A stretch of DNA of 42,378 bases, from assembly GCA_022571365.1 (NCBI GenBank), contig JACZXZ010000012.1:1-42378 (forward strand), given 5' to 3'. A model generated the notes under the pieces. That model saw only the letters and a list, made by a program, of their open reading frames with translations, did no database searches and was not told the DNA's origin. The stretch is from Pseudomonadota bacterium (GTDB taxonomy: Bacteria > Pseudomonadota > Alphaproteobacteria > G022571365). Shown here one piece after another: positions 40,292-42,378 of the stretch (its first letter is position 1; each line of letters starts with the position of its first letter). A program made the translations under genes and the position numbers.

Positions 40292-41374
40292 CTAGCCGCA
40301 CTGGGCCTTGTGGCGCAACCAGTGGTCGGCCAGCACGCAGGCGATCATCGCCTCGCCCACGGGCACGGCGCGGATGCCGACGCAGGGGTCGTGGCGGCCC
40401 TTGACCGAGACCTCGACGTCGGCGCCGTCGACGGTGACGCCGCGGCGCGGCGTCGGGATCGAGCTGGTCGGCTTGACCGCGAAGCGGGCGACGATGTCCT
40501 GGCCGGTCGAGATGCCGCCCAGGGCGCCGCCGGCGCGGTTGGACAGGAACTCGGCCCGGCCGTCGACCATCCGCATTTCGTCATGGGCTTCCTCGCCCGG
40601 CCGGGCGGCGCCGGCGAAACCGTCGCCGATCTCGACGCCCTTGACGGCGTTGATGCTCATCAGCGCCTTGGCGATGTCGGCGTCGAGCTTGTCGTAGACC
40701 GGCTCGCCCAGGCCCGGCGGCACGCCCTCGGCCACCACCTCGATGACGGCGCCGGCCGAGGACCGCGCCTTGCGCACGCCGTCCAGGTAGCCCTCCCACT
40801 GTTTCGCCGCCACCGGATCGGGGCACCAGAACGGGTTTTGTTCCACCTCCGCCCAGTCCCAGCGGCTGCGGTCTATGGCGTGGGGGCCCATCTGGACCAG
40901 CGCCCCGCGGACGGCGAAGCGTTTGCCCCAGGCTTCGCCCAGGATCTTGCGGGCGATGGCGCCGGCCGCCACCCGCATCGCGGTCTCGCGCGCCGAGGCG
41001 CGGCCGCCGCCGCGATAATCGCGCACGCCGTATTTCTTGAAATATGTGTAGTCGGCGTGGCCGGGCCGGAACAGGTCCTTGATCTCACTGTAATCCCGGG
41101 GCCGCTGGTCCACGTTCTCGATCACCAGGGCGATCGGCGCCCCCGTCGTCACGCCCTCGAAGACGCCTGAGAAAAACTTCACCCGGTCGGGCTCGCGGCG
41201 CTGGCTGGTGAAACGCGACTGGCCGGGCCGGCGCCGGTCGAGCCATAGCTGGATGTCCTCCTCGGCGAGCGGGATCCGGGGCGGCACGCCGTCGACGACG
41301 CAGCCGATGGCGGGGCCGTGGCTCTCGCCCCAAGTGGTGAACCGGAAGGCCTGGCCGAAGCTATTGCCGGGCAT
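40292..41374 (-). CDS. aroC: Chorismate synthase
   Basis: A 360-residue AroC. It makes chorismate from 5-enolpyruvylshikimate-3-phosphate with reduced FMN, the last common step to aromatic amino acids, folate and quinones. Signatures are [40 protein letters not shown] with [19 protein letters not shown], and [20 protein letters not shown]. Full length, no defects seen. It starts three bases after the fabI stop, the usual alphaproteobacterial pairing, so the two share a transcript. Confidence 0.96.
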   Translation of the reverse strand: MPGNSFGQAFRFTTWGESHGPAIGCVVDGVPPRIPLAEEDIQLWLDRRRPGQSRFTSQRREPDRVKFFSGVFEGVTTGAPIALVIENVDQRPRDYSEIKDLFRPGHADYTYFKKYGVRDYRGGGRASARETAMRVAAGAIARKILGEAWGKRFAVRGALVQMGPHAIDRSRWDWAEVEQNPFWCPDPVAAKQWEGYLDGVRKARSSAGAVIEVVAEGVPPGLGEPVYDKLDADIAKALMSINAVKGVEIGDGFAGAARPGEEAHDEMRMVDGRAEFLSNRAGGALGGISTGQDIVARFAVKPTSSIPTPRRGVTVDGADVEVSVKGRHDPCVGIRAVPVGEAMIACVLADHWLRHKAQCG

Positions 41375-41377
41375 GGC

Positions 41378-42217
41378 TTAGGATTTCTGTTGGAGCTCCA
41401 TCAACATTTCCGCGACCTCCGCCGCGGCGTCGACCGCCAGCATCCCGACCACGTGATAGCCGCAGTCGACATGGTGAATTTCGCCCGAGACGCCGCGGCC
41501 GAGATCGCTCAAGAGATAGAGGCCCGCGCCGCCGACCTCGTCGGTGGTGACGTTGCGCCTGAGGGGCGAGTTCAACTCGTTCCACTTCAGGATGTAGCGG
41601 AAGTCGCCGATGCCCGAGGCCGCCAGGGTCTTGATCGGGCCCGACGAGATCGCGTTGACCCGGATGTCGAACCGGCCCAGGTCGACGGCAAGATAGCGCA
41701 CGCTCGCCTCCAGCGCCGCCTTGGCGACTCCCATGACGTTGTAGTGGGGCATGACCCGTTCGGCCCCGTAATAGGTGAGCGTCAACAGGCTGCCCCCGTC
41801 GGGCATCAGCGGCGCCGCGCGGCGGCACAACTCGGTGAAGGAATAGCACGAGATGTCGAGCGTCCGGGTGAAGTTTTCGCGCGTGGTGTCGAGGTACTTG
41901 CCCTTGAGCTGGTCCCGGTCGGAGTAGGCGATGGCGTGGACCGCGAAATCGACCGTCCGCCACCGCTCCTCGAGCGCGGCGAAGACCGCGGCCATGCTGG
42001 TCTCGTCGGTCACCTCGCAAGGCAGCACGAACTCGGAGTTGACGGAGGCGGCGAGCGGCTTCACGCGCTTTTCCAGCGCTTCGTTCTGATAGGTGAAGGC
42101 CAGCTCGGCGCCGTGGGCGGCAAGGGTCTTGGCGATCCCCCAGGCCAGCGAGCGCTCGTTTGCGACTCCCATCACCAAGCCCCGCTTGCCGGCCATGAGC
42201 GGCGCGCTTTCCGCCAT
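41378..42217 (-). CDS. fabI: Enoyl-ACP reductase (NADH), FabI
   Basis: A 279-residue short-chain dehydrogenase-type enoyl-ACP reductase, the last step of each fatty acid elongation cycle. It has the FabI N-terminus GKRGLVMGVANERSLAWGIA, AIAYSDRDQLKGKYLDTTRE and the catalytic Tyr-x6-Lys in HYNVMGVAKAALEASVRY, followed by NAISSGPIKTLAASGI. The C-terminal 30 residues (after HHVDCGYHVVGM) are longer than in E. coli FabI. The ATG at 42217 has GGGGGAGAG eight bases upstream; the longer frame to 42247 lacks one. First gene of the fabI-aroC operon. Confidence 0.94.
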   Translation of the reverse strand: MAESAPLMAGKRGLVMGVANERSLAWGIAKTLAAHGAELAFTYQNEALEKRVKPLAASVNSEFVLPCEVTDETSMAAVFAALEERWRTVDFAVHAIAYSDRDQLKGKYLDTTRENFTRTLDISCYSFTELCRRAAPLMPDGGSLLTLTYYGAERVMPHYNVMGVAKAALEASVRYLAVDLGRFDIRVNAISSGPIKTLAASGIGDFRYILKWNELNSPLRRNVTTDEVGGAGLYLLSDLGRGVSGEIHHVDCGYHVVGMLAVDAAAEVAEMLMELQQKS

Positions 42218-42263
42218 ATGGGTCTCTCCCCCGGTGAATGGGACCAATCAAAAGAAGTGCGGC

Positions 42264-42292
42264 ATCCTACACAAAAGCTCCAGGCGATCAAA
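42264..42292 (-). promoter_or_regulatory. Probable sigma-70-type promoter of fabI-aroC
   Basis: On the minus strand TTTGAT (42287-42292) and TAGGAT (42264-42269) are 17 bp apart, about 47 bp before the fabI ATG. Nothing else is recognised from 42293 to the window end. Confidence 0.45.
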
Positions 42293-42378
42293 GGCGGGCG
42301 TGGCGCCGCCGGCGCCGGCCGTCCGCCCGGTGCCGGGCGAGGGGCGTGGAAAAGCCCGTCGGCGCCCGCCGGAAGATC

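Overview
The window is GC-rich and densely coded. It looks like a chromosomal segment of an alphaproteobacterium, probably uncultured. The evidence is a Caulobacter-style Flp/Tad pilus locus (flp-cpaA-cpaB-cpaC-cpaD-cpaE-cpaF-tadB-tadC), a fabI-aroC pair, an xseB-ispA-tlyA row, and a small-subunit-type transaldolase at the left edge. This placement rests on gene content and order only; no rRNA or complete tRNA is present.

Layout. 1-153 is the 3' end of a transaldolase/fructose-6-phosphate aldolase gene. 267-5318 is a complete coenzyme F420 biosynthesis cluster: cofE, cofD, cofC and an fbiC-type CofG-CofH fusion. 5319-6350 is gene-poor: a gene fragment, the 3' part of a tRNA-Ser(GCU) without its 5' half, and an array of 41-bp repeats. 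6351-10000 is accessory: a lipoprotein hydrolase, a small membrane protein, two gene relics (FAD oxidoreductase and CDC48-type AAA+ ATPase) abutting a Nudix gene, and a kelch protein. 10040-23773 is the Tad locus, almost all on the minus strand, with the TadD-like TPR lipoprotein on the plus strand. A Crp-type regulator (23859-24605), a Sel1/SPOR protein and a CDP-alcohol phosphotransferase/HAD phosphatase pair follow.

27545-31493 is the most intriguing block. An FNR/NnrR-like palindrome and an AT-rich promoter precede a Tat-like CuA protein, a heme-copper-oxidase subunit I homologue in which key active-site histidines read as tyrosine, a small membrane protein and a Met-rich outer-membrane-type protein. 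TusA, a marR-mfp-rnd efflux operon with a palindromic operator region, a histone-deacetylase-family protein, xseB-ispA, tlyA, and finally aroC and fabI on the minus strand complete the window.

How the parts work together: the Tad locus encodes pilin, peptidase, secretin, ATPase, platform and minor pilins, so it should build an adhesive Flp pilus. The F420 cluster makes a deazaflavin cofactor whose user enzymes are not in the window. The oxidase-like block looks like a copper-linked electron-transfer or gas-reacting system under oxygen or NO control, but its reaction cannot be assigned from sequence alone.
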